The notes: generated by a model from the letters alone, not told the origin. Shown: positions 24,583 through 33,787, counted from the first letter of the stretch. The stretch is 51,662 nt of DNA from Streptomyces longispororuber (GCF_014656095.1 NZ_BNBT01000052.1:1-51662), one strand, 5' to 3'. Numbers and translations: made by a program.

Positions 24583-27500
24583 CTACCGCGCGTTGAAGTA
24601 CTTGGCTTCCGGGTGGTGGAGGACGATGGCGTCCGTGGACTGTTCGGGGTGGAGCTGGAACTCCTCGGAGAGCTGGACGCCGATGCGCTCGGGCCGGAGG
24701 AGTTCGGCGATCTTCGCGCGGTCCTCCAGGTCGGGACAGGCGCCGTAGCCGAGCGAGAAGCGGGCGCCGCGGTACTTGAGCGCGAACATGTCCTCGACGT
24801 CGTCGGGGTCCTCGCCGCCGAAGCCCAGCTCGGCGCGTACGCGGGCGTGCCAGTACTCGGCCAGGGCCTCGGCCAACTGCACGGACAGGCCGTGCAGTTC
24901 GAGGTAGTCGCGGTAGGCGTCGGAGGCGAAGAGCTCGGCGGTGGCCTCGCCGATCCTGGAGCCGACGGTGACGACCTGGAGGCCCACCACGTCGGTCTCG
25001 CCGGACTCCTCGGGGCGGAAGAAGTCCGCGAGGCACAGGCGGCGGCCGCGGCGCTGGCGCGGGAAGGAGAAGCGGGTGCGCTCGTTGCCCTGCTCGTCGA
25101 GGATGATCAGGTCGTCGCCCTTGGAGACGCAGGGGAAGTAGCCGTAGACGACGGCGGCTTCGAGCAGGCCCTTGGTCTGGAGGTCGTCGAGCAGCCCGCG
25201 CAGCCGGGGCCTGCCCTCGGTCTCGACCAGCTCCTCGTACGTGGGTCCTTCGCCGGTACGGGCCTGCTTCAGGCCCCACTGGCCCTTGAACAGGGCGCCC
25301 TCGTCGAGCCAGGAGGCGTACTCCTTGAGCTGGATGCCCTTGATGACGCGGGTGCCCCAGAACGGCGGCGTGGGCACGGGGTTGTCGGTGGCGACGTCGG
25401 AGCGTGCGGGGCCCTCGGTCTCCGGGACATCGGCGGCCGGGGTGTCCCGCTTGGGCACGCGGCGCTGCTTGAGCTCGGGCAGGGTGGCGCCGGGCACGCC
25501 GCGCTTGACGGCGATGAGGGCGTCCATCAGGCGCAGGCCCTCGAAGGCGTCGCGGGCGTAGCGGACCTCGCCCTCGTAGATCTCGTGCAGGTCCTGCTCG
25601 ACGTAGGCGCGGGTGAGGGCGGCGCCGCCGAGGATGACCGGGTAGTCGGCGGCCATCTTGCGCTGGTTGAGCTCCTCCAGGTTCTCCTTCATGATCACGG
25701 TCGACTTGACCAGGAGGCCGGACATGCCGATGACGTCGGCCTTGTGCTCCTGGGCGGCGTCGAGGATCGCGGCCACGGGCTGCTTGATGCCGAGGTTGAC
25801 CACGTTGTAGCCGTTGTTGGACAGGATGATGTCGACGAGGTTCTTGCCGATGTCGTGGACGTCGCCGCGCACGGTGGCGAGGACGATGGTGCCCTTGCCC
25901 GCCTCTTCGCCCTCGACCTTCTCCATGTGCGGTTCGAGGTGGGCGACGGCGGTCTTCATGACCTCGGCGGACTGGAGCACGAACGGGAGCTGCATCTGGC
26001 CGGAGCCGAACAACTCGCCGACGACCTTCATGCCGTCCAGGAGGGTGTCGTTGACGATGTCGAGGGCCTTGCGGGTCGTCAGGGCCTCGTCGAGGTCGGC
26101 CTCCAGGCCGTTGCGCTCGCCGTCGATGATGCGGCGCTTGAGGCGCTCCTCCAGCGGCAGGGCGGCCAGTTCCTCGGCCTTGCCCGCCTTGAGGGACTTG
26201 GCGGTGGCGCCCTCGAACAGCGCCATGAGCTTCTGCAGCGGGTCGTAGCCCTCGCGGCGGCGGTCGTAGATGAGGTCGAGGGCGGTGGTGACCTGCTCCT
26301 CGTCGAAGCGGGCGATCGGCAGGATCTTGGAGGCGTGCACGATCGCCGAGTCCAGGCCCGCCTTGACGCACTCGTCGAGGAAGACGGAGTTCAGCAGGAT
26401 GCGCGCGGCCGGGTTGAGGCCGAAGGAGATGTTGGACAGGCCGAGGGTGGTCTGCACGTCCGGGTGGCGCTTCTTCAGCTCCCGGATGGCCTCGATGGTG
26501 GCGATGCCGTCCTTGCGGGACTCCTCCTGACCGGTGCAGATGGTGAAGGTCAGGGTGTCGATGAGGATGTCGCACTCGCGGATGCCCCAGTTGCCGGTGA
26601 GGTCGGCGATCAGCCGCTCGGCGATCTCGACCTTCTTCTCCGGGGTGCGGGCCTGGCCCTCCTCGTCGATGGTGAGCGCGATGAGGGCGGCGCCGTGCTC
26701 CTGGGCGAGGCGGGTGACCTGCGCGAAGCGGGAGTCGGGGCCGTCGCCGTCCTCGTAGTTGACGGAGTTGATGACGGCGCGGCCGCCGAGCTTCTCCAGG
26801 CCCGCCCGGATGACGTCGACCTCGGTGGAGTCCAGGACGACGGGCAGCGTGGAGGCGGTGGCGAAGCGTCCGGCGAGCTCCTCCATGTCCGCCACGCCGT
26901 CGCGGCCCACGTAGTCGACGCAGAGGTCGAGCATGTGGGCGCCCTCGCGGATCTGGTCGCGGGCCATCTCCACGCAGTCGTCCCAGCGGCCCTCCAGCAT
27001 GGCCTCGCGGAACTTCTTCGAGCCGTTGGCGTTGGTGCGCTCGCCGATCGCGAGGTACGACGTGTCCTGGCGGAACGGGACACTCTGGTAGAGCGAGGCG
27101 GCGCCCGGCTCGGGGCGCGGCTCGCGCGTGGCCGGGGTGAGCCCGCGCACCCGCTCGACGACCTGGCGCAGGTGCTCGGGCGTCGTGCCGCAGCAGCCGC
27201 CGACGAGGGAGAGGCCGTACTCCCGGACGAAGGTCTCCTGGGCGTCGGCCAGCTCGGGCGCCGTCAGCGGGTAGTGGGCGCCGTCCTTGCCGAGGACGGG
27301 CAGGCCCGCGTTGGGCATGCAGGCCAGCGGCACGCGGGAGTGGCGGGCCAGATAGCGCAGGTGCTCGCTCATCTCGGCCGGTCCTGTCGCGCAGTTCAGG
27401 CCGATCATGTCGATGCCGAGGGGTTCCAGGGCGGTGAGCGCGGCGCCGATCTCCGAGCCGAGGAGCATGGTGCCGGTGGTCTCGACGGTGACGGAGCAGA

Positions 27501-28155
27501 TCAGCGGCAGGTTCGCGCCGGTGGCCTCCAGGGCGCGGCGGGCGCCGAGCAGGGCGGCCTTGGTCTGGAGCAGGTCCTGGGTGGTCTCCACCAGGAGCGC
27601 GTCGGCGCCGCCGGAGATCATGCCCTCGGCGTTCTGCTGGTAGGCGTCGCGCAGCAGGGTGTACGGGGCGTGGCCGAGGGTGGGCAGCTTGGTGCCGGGG
27701 CCCATGGAGCCGAGCACCCAGCGCTGCTGCCCGGTCTCGGCGGTGACCTCGTCGGCGACCTCGCGGGCGATGCGGGCGCCGGCCTCGGAGAGCTCGAAGA
27801 CCCGGTCGGCGATGTCGTACTCGCCGAGCGCGGCGTGGTTCGCGCCGAAGGTGTTGGTCTCGACGCAGTCGACGCCCGCGGCGAAGTACTCCTGGTGCAC
27901 GGAGCGGACGATGTCGGGGCGGGTGACGTTCAGGACCTCGTTGCAGCCTTCGAGGTTCTGGAAGTCGTCGAGGCTGGGGTCCTGGGCCTGGAGCATGGTG
28001 CCCATCGCGCCGTCGGCGACCACCACGCGGGTGGCGAGCGCCTGCCGGAGGGCGTCGGCCCGGCTCCCGGCGGAGGCGTCCACCGCGGGGGCGGGGGCGT
28101 CCGCGGCGGGGACGTCCGCGGCGGGGACGGATGAGGGGGACGGCGACGAGGCCAT
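24583..28155 (-). CDS. metH: Cobalamin-dependent methionine synthase
   Basis: 1190-aa multidomain enzyme that transfers a methyl group from methyl-tetrahydrofolate via B12 to homocysteine. Domain order: homocysteine-binding with zinc Cys in LNCATGP and GGCCGTTPEHL; pterin-binding (YLAIGERTNANGSKKFREAM, VDYVGRDGVADMEEL); cobalamin cap and B12-binding (GDVHDIGKNLVDIILSNNGY with the axial His); C-terminal SAM-reactivation domain (FFRPEES, RPERIGVQLSEEFQL). The ATG at MASSPSPSS has GGGAG 7 nt upstream. The first about 45 residues are an Ala/Pro-rich extension. I found no B12, SAM or SAH riboswitch pattern in the leader. Divergent from gylR. Confidence 0.96.
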   Translation of the reverse strand: MASSPSPSSVPAADVPAADAPAPAVDASAGSRADALRQALATRVVVADGAMGTMLQAQDPSLDDFQNLEGCNEVLNVTRPDIVRSVHQEYFAAGVDCVETNTFGANHAALGEYDIADRVFELSEAGARIAREVADEVTAETGQQRWVLGSMGPGTKLPTLGHAPYTLLRDAYQQNAEGMISGGADALLVETTQDLLQTKAALLGARRALEATGANLPLICSVTVETTGTMLLGSEIGAALTALEPLGIDMIGLNCATGPAEMSEHLRYLARHSRVPLACMPNAGLPVLGKDGAHYPLTAPELADAQETFVREYGLSLVGGCCGTTPEHLRQVVERVRGLTPATREPRPEPGAASLYQSVPFRQDTSYLAIGERTNANGSKKFREAMLEGRWDDCVEMARDQIREGAHMLDLCVDYVGRDGVADMEELAGRFATASTLPVVLDSTEVDVIRAGLEKLGGRAVINSVNYEDGDGPDSRFAQVTRLAQEHGAALIALTIDEEGQARTPEKKVEIAERLIADLTGNWGIRECDILIDTLTFTICTGQEESRKDGIATIEAIRELKKRHPDVQTTLGLSNISFGLNPAARILLNSVFLDECVKAGLDSAIVHASKILPIARFDEEQVTTALDLIYDRRREGYDPLQKLMALFEGATAKSLKAGKAEELAALPLEERLKRRIIDGERNGLEADLDEALTTRKALDIVNDTLLDGMKVVGELFGSGQMQLPFVLQSAEVMKTAVAHLEPHMEKVEGEEAGKGTIVLATVRGDVHDIGKNLVDIILSNNGYNVVNLGIKQPVAAILDAAQEHKADVIGMSGLLVKSTVIMKENLEELNQRKMAADYPVILGGAALTRAYVEQDLHEIYEGEVRYARDAFEGLRLMDALIAVKRGVPGATLPELKQRRVPKRDTPAADVPETEGPARSDVATDNPVPTPPFWGTRVIKGIQLKEYASWLDEGALFKGQWGLKQARTGEGPTYEELVETEGRPRLRGLLDDLQTKGLLEAAVVYGYFPCVSKGDDLIILDEQGNERTRFSFPRQRRGRRLCLADFFRPEESGETDVVGLQVVTVGSRIGEATAELFASDAYRDYLELHGLSVQLAEALAEYWHARVRAELGFGGEDPDDVEDMFALKYRGARFSLGYGACPDLEDRAKIAELLRPERIGVQLSEEFQLHPEQSTDAIVLHHPEAKYFNAR

Positions 28156-28335
28156 GAATGAGCTCCCTGGAGTGCGACGGCTGTCGGCTTTGCGGCTTCC
28201 CACGGAAGGCGCACGCGGCCAGGGTAGCTGGCACAGGCTTTCTGGTGGGAGAGCGTTCCAGAGGACGGACGGGTGGCCGGAAGTCGACGTCGGGCGGCCT
28301 GAACGTGAAACCTGGCGCGTGCATCCTTAGCCAGA

Positions 28336-28372
28336 GGTCGGCAACGACCGATAGTGTTCAGCATTGCCGAAC
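28336..28372. promoter_or_regulatory. Putative GylR operator at gylR
   Basis: 17-bp imperfect palindrome GTTCAGCATTGCCGAAC (28356-28372; one mismatched pair) overlaps a possible -10 TAGTGT (28352-28357). A second dyad GGTCG-gcaa-CGACC lies just upstream (28336-28349). A sequence matching 14 of 17 bases occurs upstream of glpF, which supports autoregulation by GylR. Confidence 0.65.
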
Positions 28373-28454
28373 GGCGACCCCGTTCGTCAGGTCGCCGCGG
28401 AACGGGTGCCCGGCACACAGGGGTGCGGGACACGGGATGGAGGAAAGGGCTGCG

Positions 28455-29219
28455 ATGGCACGCAACATCCAGTCGCTGGAACGGGCCGCGGCCATGCTGC
28501 GCCTGCTCGCCGGGGGCGAGCGGCGGCTCGGCCTCTCGGACATCGCCTCCTCCCTCGGGCTGGCCAAGGGTACGGCCCACGGCATCCTGCGCACGCTCCA
28601 GCAGGAGGGCTTCGTCGAGCAGGACGCGGCCTCCGGGCGCTACCAGCTCGGCGCGGAGCTGCTGCGGCTCGGCAACAGCTACCTGGACGTGCACGAGCTG
28701 CGGGCCCGCGCCCTGGTGTGGGCCGACGACCTGGCCCGCTCCAGCGGCGAGAGCGTCTACCTCGGCGTGCTGCACCAGCAGGGCGTGCTGATCGTGCACC
28801 ACGTCTTCCGGCCCGACGACAGCCGGCAGGTCCTGGAGGTCGGGGCGATGCAGCCGCTGCACTCCACGGCGCTCGGCAAGGTGCTCTCGGCGTACGACCC
28901 GGTCGCGCACAGCGAGGCGCTGGAGGCCGAGCGGAAGGCCTTCACCGACCGGACGACCTGCGCGCCGGAGGCGTTCGAGGCGGTCCTCGACCTCACGCGG
29001 GCGCGCGGGTACGCGACCGACGAGGAGGAGACCTGGGAGGGCATCGCCTCGGTGGCCGCGCCCATCCACGACCGGCGGCGGATGCCCGTGGGGGCCGTGG
29101 GCGTCACCGGTGCCGTGGAGCGGGTGTGCCCGGGCGGGGAGCTGCGGCCGGAGCTGGTCGCGGCCGTGCGGGACTGTGCCCGGGCGGTGTCGCGGGACCT
29201 GGGCGCGAGCCGCTTCTAG
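28455..29219 (+). CDS. gylR: GylR, IclR-family regulator of the glycerol operon
   Basis: 254-aa IclR-type regulator. The winged helix is at about 5-65 (IQSLERAAAMLRLLAGGERR, LGLSDIASSLGLAKGTAHGILRTL) and the effector-binding GAF-like domain at about 75-250 (MQPLHSTALGKVLSAY, RGYATDEEETWEGIASVAAPI). In S. coelicolor GylR represses the gylCABX glycerol operon and itself; position immediately upstream of glpFKD supports orthology. The ATG has GGAAAGG upstream. Several upstream in-frame starts exist but precede the family N-terminus. Confidence 0.95.
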   Translation: MARNIQSLERAAAMLRLLAGGERRLGLSDIASSLGLAKGTAHGILRTLQQEGFVEQDAASGRYQLGAELLRLGNSYLDVHELRARALVWADDLARSSGESVYLGVLHQQGVLIVHHVFRPDDSRQVLEVGAMQPLHSTALGKVLSAYDPVAHSEALEAERKAFTDRTTCAPEAFEAVLDLTRARGYATDEEETWEGIASVAAPIHDRRRMPVGAVGVTGAVERVCPGGELRPELVAAVRDCARAVSRDLGASRF

Positions 29220-29274
29220 CCGCGCGGGGCGCCCATGGGCTCCGCTGGGTGCTGCCGACCCGCGCGGGGCGCCC
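29220..29274. repeat. Direct repeat after gylR
   Basis: CCGCGCGGGGCGCCC occurs at 29220-29234 and 29260-29274, 40 bp apart. Each copy contains a GCGC-rich partial dyad. It is the first part of a 509-bp gene-free stretch (29220-29728) that also contains element B and the glpF control region. Confidence 0.7.
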
Positions 29275-29298
29275 CTGACCCGCCCCTTCCCGAAACCA

Positions 29299-29474
29299 GG
29301 GGGCTCCGCCCCCTCGGACCCCCTTTTTCGGCGCTCCGCGCCTCGTCCTCAAACGCCGGACGGGCTGAAAACCCTGCGCTCGGCACCCCGCAGTCGAACG
29401 CCGGACGGGCTGGGAAGCCCTGCGCTCGGCACTCCGCAGTCAAACGCCGGACGGGCTGGGATGCCCGCACTCGG
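29299..29474. repeat. Composite intergenic element, copy B, with three tandem units
   Basis: Hairpin GGGGGC-tcc-GCCCCC (29299-29313), linker ending CCCCCTTTTT, hairpin GGCGC-tcc-GCGCC (29330-29342), then the conserved box identical to copy A over 23 nt (29345-29367). The core CGCCGGACGGGCTG recurs at 29354, 29399 and 29445, giving a 45-46-bp tandem repeat that also carries CCCTGCGCTCGGCAC. The first hairpin plus T run could terminate gylR. Confidence 0.85.
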
Positions 29475-29545
29475 CCGTGCCGTCGTCCGCCCGCGGTGAT
29501 AGGTCCAGACGATCAATAACGATCGTGTTTTCAATTACAGAACTC

Positions 29546-29624
29546 TTGACGTGCCGGTAACCCCAGGGACAGACTCGCGTCCACCGGTCGGCATTGTCGA
29601 ACAGCTAACGGCATTACGCGTTAG
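29546..29624 (+). promoter_or_regulatory. glpF promoter with GylR operator
   Basis: TTGACG (29546-29551), 18-nt spacer, CAGACT (29570-29575) form a plausible promoter in the AT-richest stretch of the region. Downstream lie GGTCGGCATTGTCGAAC (29586-29602), matching the gylR-proximal site at 14 of 17 bases, and a perfect dyad CTAACG-N8-CGTTAG (29605-29624). Both would sit at or just after the transcription start, suited to repression. Confidence 0.6.
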
Positions 29625-29728
29625 AGTGGGGCGAGCCAAGGGCCGGCAACGCTCTCACCTGAGGGCGCGGACCACCGGAGGGACCCGGGGTTCGGCTTTC
29701 CCCTGGACGAAGGACAAAGGAGTCGCGG

Positions 29729-30514
29729 GTGTCCAGCCACGACATCTTCCTCGGCGAGACCATCGGTACCGCCGTGCTCATCCTGCTGGGCGGTGGAGTC
29801 TGCGCCGCTGTCACGCTCAAGCGCTCGAAGGCCAAGGACGCCGGCTGGCTCGCCATCACCTTTGGGTGGGGCTTCGCGGTCCTCACGGCCGCCTACCTCG
29901 CCGGTGGCGTCTCGGGCGCCCACCTGAACCCGGCGGTCACCGTCGGCCTCGCCGTCGAGGGCGGCACCAAGTGGAGCGACGTGCCGCTCTACCTGGCCTC
30001 GCAGCTCCTGGGCGCCATGATCGGTGCCGTACTGGTGTGGGCGACGTACTACGGGCAGTTCCAGGCCCACCTCACCGACCCCGAGGTCATCGCGGCGCAG
30101 CCCGCCGAGGAGGGTCTCGTCGACCAGAAGGCCGCGCCCAAGGCCGGTCCCGTGCTCGGCGTCTTCTCCACCGGTCCGGAGATCCGCAACGTCGTGCAGA
30201 ACCTCGTCACGGAGGTCATCGCCACGACCGTGCTCGTCCTGGCGATCCTCACTCAGGGCCTCAACGACGGCGGCAACGGCCTCGGCACCCTGGGCGCCCT
30301 GATCACCGCCCTCGTCGTGGTCGGCATCGGCCTCTCGCTCGGCGGCCCCACGGGGTACGCCATCAACCCGGTCCGCGACCTGGGCCCCCGCATCGTCCAC
30401 GCCCTGCTCCCGCTCCCCAACAAGGGTGGCTCCGACTGGTCGTACGCGTGGATTCCCGTGGTCGGTCCGCTGTTCGGCGGCGCTCTCGCCGCCTGCATCT
30501 TCAAGCTGTTCTGA
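29729..30514 (+). CDS. glpF: Glycerol facilitator GlpF (GylC)
   Basis: 261-aa aquaglyceroporin that lets glycerol diffuse across the membrane. Six membrane segments and two half-helices are visible. The first signature is the normal NPA (N67-P68-A69, GAHLNPAVTVG). The second is NPV rather than NPA (N213-P214-V215-R216-D217); the Arg of the selectivity filter is kept. GTG start with AAAGGAG. First structural gene of glpFKD, 46 nt before glpK. Confidence 0.95.
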   Translation: MSSHDIFLGETIGTAVLILLGGGVCAAVTLKRSKAKDAGWLAITFGWGFAVLTAAYLAGGVSGAHLNPAVTVGLAVEGGTKWSDVPLYLASQLLGAMIGAVLVWATYYGQFQAHLTDPEVIAAQPAEEGLVDQKAAPKAGPVLGVFSTGPEIRNVVQNLVTEVIATTVLVLAILTQGLNDGGNGLGTLGALITALVVVGIGLSLGGPTGYAINPVRDLGPRIVHALLPLPNKGGSDWSYAWIPVVGPLFGGALAACIFKLF

Positions 30515-30560
30515 GCGAACCCGCCGACCCCACGACCACGACGTACTTCAGGAGCTCACC

Positions 30561-32117
30561 GTGACCGACGCACACACCGCAGGCGCCCCCTCCCACGCCG
30601 GGCCGTTCATCGCGGCCATCGACCAGGGCACCACGTCCAGCCGCTGCATCGTCTTCGACCGGGACGGCCGCATCGTCTCCGTCGACCAGAAGGAGCACGA
30701 GCAGATCTTCCCCAAGCCGGGCTGGGTGGAGCACGACGCCGCCGAGATCTGGGCCAACGTCCAGGAGGTCGTCGCCGGGGCCGTCTCCAAGGCCGGCATC
30801 ACCCGCGACGACATCAAGGCCATCGGCATCACCAACCAGCGCGAGACCACGCTGCTGTGGGACAAGAACACCGGCGAGCCGGTCCACAACGCCATCGTCT
30901 GGCAGGACACCCGCACCGACGCCCTGTGCAAGGAGCTCGGCCGCAACGTCGGCCAGGACCGCTTCCGCCGCGAGACCGGCCTGCCGCTGGCCTCCTACTT
31001 CGCCGGGCCGAAGGCCCGCTGGCTGCTGGACAACGTCGAGGGCCTGCGCGAGCGCGCCGAGGCCGGCGACATCGTCTTCGGCACCATGGACTCCTGGGTC
31101 ATCTGGAACCTGACGGGCGGCGTGAACGGCGGCAAGCACGTCACCGACGTCACCAACGCCTCCCGCACCATGCTGATGAACCTCCACAAGATGGAGTGGG
31201 ACGAGCGCATCTGCGACTCCATCGGCGTGCCGATGCAGATGCTCCCGGAGATCCGTTCCTCCGCCGAGGTCTACGGCGAGGTCACCGGCGGCGCCCTCGG
31301 CGACCTGCTCGGCGGCATCCCCGTGGCCTCCGCGCTCGGCGACCAGCAGGCGGCCCTGTTCGGCCAGACCTGTTTCGCCGAGGGCGAGGCCAAGTCCACG
31401 TACGGCACCGGCACCTTCATGCTGATGAACACCGGCGAGAAGGCCATCAACTCGTACAGCGGACTGCTGACGACGGTCGGTTACCAGATCGGTGACGCCA
31501 AGCCCGTCTACGCGCTCGAAGGCTCCATCGCCGTCACCGGCTCGCTCGTCCAGTGGATGCGCGACCAGATGGGCCTCATCAAGTCCGCCGCCGAGATCGA
31601 GACGCTGGCCTCCAGCGTCGAGGACAACGGCGGCGCCTACTTCGTCCCGGCCTTCTCCGGCCTGTTCGCCCCGTACTGGCGCTCCGACGCCCGCGGGGTG
31701 ATCGCCGGTCTGACCCGGTACGTCACCAAGGCGCACATCGCGCGCGCCGTCCTGGAAGCCACCGCCTGGCAGACCCGCGAGATCACCGACGCCATGACGA
31801 AGGACTCCGGCGTCGAGCTCGCGGCCCTCAAGGTCGACGGCGGCATGACCTCCAACAACCTGCTGATGCAGACCCTCTCGGACTTCCTGGACGCGCCCGT
31901 GGTGCGCCCGATGGTCGCCGAGACGACCTGCCTCGGCGCCGCATACGCCGCCGGTCTCGCCGTCGGCTTCTGGTCCTCCACCGACGACCTGCGCGCCAAC
32001 TGGCGCCGGGCCGCGGAGTGGACCCCCCGTATGGACGCGGACCTCCGCGCCCGTGAGTACAAGAACTGGCTCAAGGCCGTGGAGCGGACCATGGGCTGGC
32101 TCGAGGACGAGAGCTGA
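30561..32117 (+). CDS. glpK: Glycerol kinase GlpK (GylA)
   Basis: 518-aa FGGY-family kinase that phosphorylates glycerol to sn-glycerol-3-phosphate. Visible are the phosphate-1 motif AAIDQGTTSSRCIVFD, the family block GITNQRETTLLWDKNTG and HNAIVWQDTRTD, the adenosine region KSTYGTGTFMLMNTGE, and the C-terminal GLAVGFW signature region. The GTG start has AGGAG 6 nt upstream. Frame-open sequence extends back into glpF but has no matching start. Followed 30 nt later by glpD. Confidence 0.97.
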   Translation: MTDAHTAGAPSHAGPFIAAIDQGTTSSRCIVFDRDGRIVSVDQKEHEQIFPKPGWVEHDAAEIWANVQEVVAGAVSKAGITRDDIKAIGITNQRETTLLWDKNTGEPVHNAIVWQDTRTDALCKELGRNVGQDRFRRETGLPLASYFAGPKARWLLDNVEGLRERAEAGDIVFGTMDSWVIWNLTGGVNGGKHVTDVTNASRTMLMNLHKMEWDERICDSIGVPMQMLPEIRSSAEVYGEVTGGALGDLLGGIPVASALGDQQAALFGQTCFAEGEAKSTYGTGTFMLMNTGEKAINSYSGLLTTVGYQIGDAKPVYALEGSIAVTGSLVQWMRDQMGLIKSAAEIETLASSVEDNGGAYFVPAFSGLFAPYWRSDARGVIAGLTRYVTKAHIARAVLEATAWQTREITDAMTKDSGVELAALKVDGGMTSNNLLMQTLSDFLDAPVVRPMVAETTCLGAAYAAGLAVGFWSSTDDLRANWRRAAEWTPRMDADLRAREYKNWLKAVERTMGWLEDES

Positions 32118-32147
32118 CCACAGCTCGCCTGACGAGGAGCAAAAACC

Positions 32148-33767
32148 ATGACCACCCTAGACAGCGGCCCCGTCATCTCGGCACTCGGGACGCCGCCGGC
32201 CGCCGGCGGCAACCCCAGCCGTGCCGAGACCCGGGAACGCCTTTCCAAGGCGGCGTACGACCTCCTGGTGATCGGTGGCGGCATCCTGGGCATCTCCACC
32301 GCCTGGCACGCCGCGCAGTCGGGTCTCAGGGTGGCCCTGGTGGACGCCGGCGACTTCGCCGGCGCCACCTCCTCCGCCTCCTCCAAGCTGCTCCACGGCG
32401 GTCTGCGCTACCTGCAGACCGGCGCGGTGAAGCTGGTCGCGGAGAACCACTTCGAGCGGCGTGCGGTGTCGCGCCAGGTGGCACCGCACCTCGCCAACCC
32501 GCTCACCTTCTACCTGCCGGTGTACAAGGGCGGCCCGCACGGCGCCGCCAAGCTCGGCGCGGGCGTCTTCGCCTACTCGGCGCTGTCCGCGTTCGGCGAC
32601 GGCGTCGGCCACCTGCTCTCCCCCGCCAAGGCGGCGCAGGACGTGCCGGAGCTGCGCACCGACAACCTGAAGGCCGTGGCCGTGTACGGCGACGACCAGA
32701 TGAACGACGCCCGCATGGCCCTGATGACGGTCCGCGCCGCCGTCGAGGCCGGCGCCGTCGTCCTCAACCACGCCGAGGTCACCGGGCTGCGCTTCACCAG
32801 CGGCCGGGTCACCGGCGCCGACCTCAAGGACCGCCTGTCCGGCGACGAGTTCGGCGTCAACGCGCGGCTCGTGCTGAACGCCACCGGCCCCTGGGTCGAC
32901 CACCTGCGCGCGCTGGAGGACAAGAACGCGGCCCCCTCCATCCGCCTTTCCAAGGGCGCGCACCTCGTGCTCAAGCGCACCTCCCCCTGGAAGGCCGCGC
33001 TCGCCACGCCGATCGACAAGTACCGCATCACGTTCGCCCTGCCGTGGGAGGACATGCTGCTGCTCGGCACGACCGACGAGGAGTACGAGGGCGACCCGCG
33101 CGAGGTCTCGGTCAACGAGAAGGACGTCACGCAGATCCTGGACGAGGCCGCGTTCTCGATCCGGGACCAGCAGCTCTCCCGCGACCTGATCACGTACTCC
33201 TTCGCGGGTCTGCGGGTGCTGCCCGGCGGCCCCGGCGACACCTCCAAGGCCAAGCGCGAGACGGTCGTCACCGAGGGCCGCGGCGGCATGCTGTCGGTCG
33301 CGGGCGGCAAGTGGACGACGTTCCGCCACATCGGCCGGACCATCATGAAGAAGCTGGAGTCGCTGCCGGGCCACCCGCTGGGCGACGACTACGAGCCGAT
33401 CTCCACGCTGCCGAAGAAGCTGCCGCTGCCCGGCATCGCCAACCCCCGCGCGGTCGCCCACCGCCTCCTGGTGGACGGCCCGGCGCCCGGCCCGCGGATG
33501 GCGCCGGACACCGCCCGCCACCTGGCGACGCACTACGGCTCGCTCTCCTTCGACATCGCCCGCCTGGCGAACGAGAACCCGGAGCTCGCCGAGCGCGTCC
33601 ACCCCGACGCCCCGGAGATCTGGGCGCAGGTCGTCTACGCGCGCGACCACGAGTGGGCCGAGACGGCCGACGACGTGCTGCGCCGCCGGACGACGCTGAC
33701 GATCCGCGGCCTGGCCACGGACGAGATCCGCGGCAAGGTCGAGGACCTGCTGGAGAAGAAGGGCTGA
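32148..33767 (+). CDS. glpD: Glycerol-3-phosphate dehydrogenase GlpD (GylB)
   Basis: 539-aa FAD-dependent enzyme oxidising glycerol-3-phosphate to dihydroxyacetone phosphate, passing electrons to quinone at the membrane. FAD motif LLVIGGGILGISTAWHAAQSG (about 41-60), the GlpD signature SSASSKLLHGGLRYL, and the C-terminal helical domain (AHRLLVDGP to the end) are present. ATG with GAGGAG. Last gene of the operon; a strong terminator follows 20 nt later. A gylX-like fourth gene, as in S. coelicolor, is not seen. Confidence 0.96.
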   Translation: MTTLDSGPVISALGTPPAAGGNPSRAETRERLSKAAYDLLVIGGGILGISTAWHAAQSGLRVALVDAGDFAGATSSASSKLLHGGLRYLQTGAVKLVAENHFERRAVSRQVAPHLANPLTFYLPVYKGGPHGAAKLGAGVFAYSALSAFGDGVGHLLSPAKAAQDVPELRTDNLKAVAVYGDDQMNDARMALMTVRAAVEAGAVVLNHAEVTGLRFTSGRVTGADLKDRLSGDEFGVNARLVLNATGPWVDHLRALEDKNAAPSIRLSKGAHLVLKRTSPWKAALATPIDKYRITFALPWEDMLLLGTTDEEYEGDPREVSVNEKDVTQILDEAAFSIRDQQLSRDLITYSFAGLRVLPGGPGDTSKAKRETVVTEGRGGMLSVAGGKWTTFRHIGRTIMKKLESLPGHPLGDDYEPISTLPKKLPLPGIANPRAVAHRLLVDGPAPGPRMAPDTARHLATHYGSLSFDIARLANENPELAERVHPDAPEIWAQVVYARDHEWAETADDVLRRRTTLTIRGLATDEIRGKVEDLLEKKG

Positions 33768-33787
33768 CGGGGGCTCACCCCGCAGCG

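Noticed and set aside
24388..28324. Frames of more than 1200 codons on both strands over metH
   Set aside because: Only the frame with recognisable MetH domains is real; the others are shadows with skewed composition.
28156..28454. B12, SAM or SAH riboswitch upstream of metH
   Set aside because: The minus-strand leader lacks the B12 box and the conserved cores of SAM-I, SAM-IV and SAH riboswitches that I know. A covariance-model scan would settle it.
29345..29474. CRISPR array
   Set aside because: Only three units at 45-46 bp, the conserved core is 14-23 bp, and the intervening sequences are also similar. No cas genes are present, and a related element occurs at 24.5 kb.
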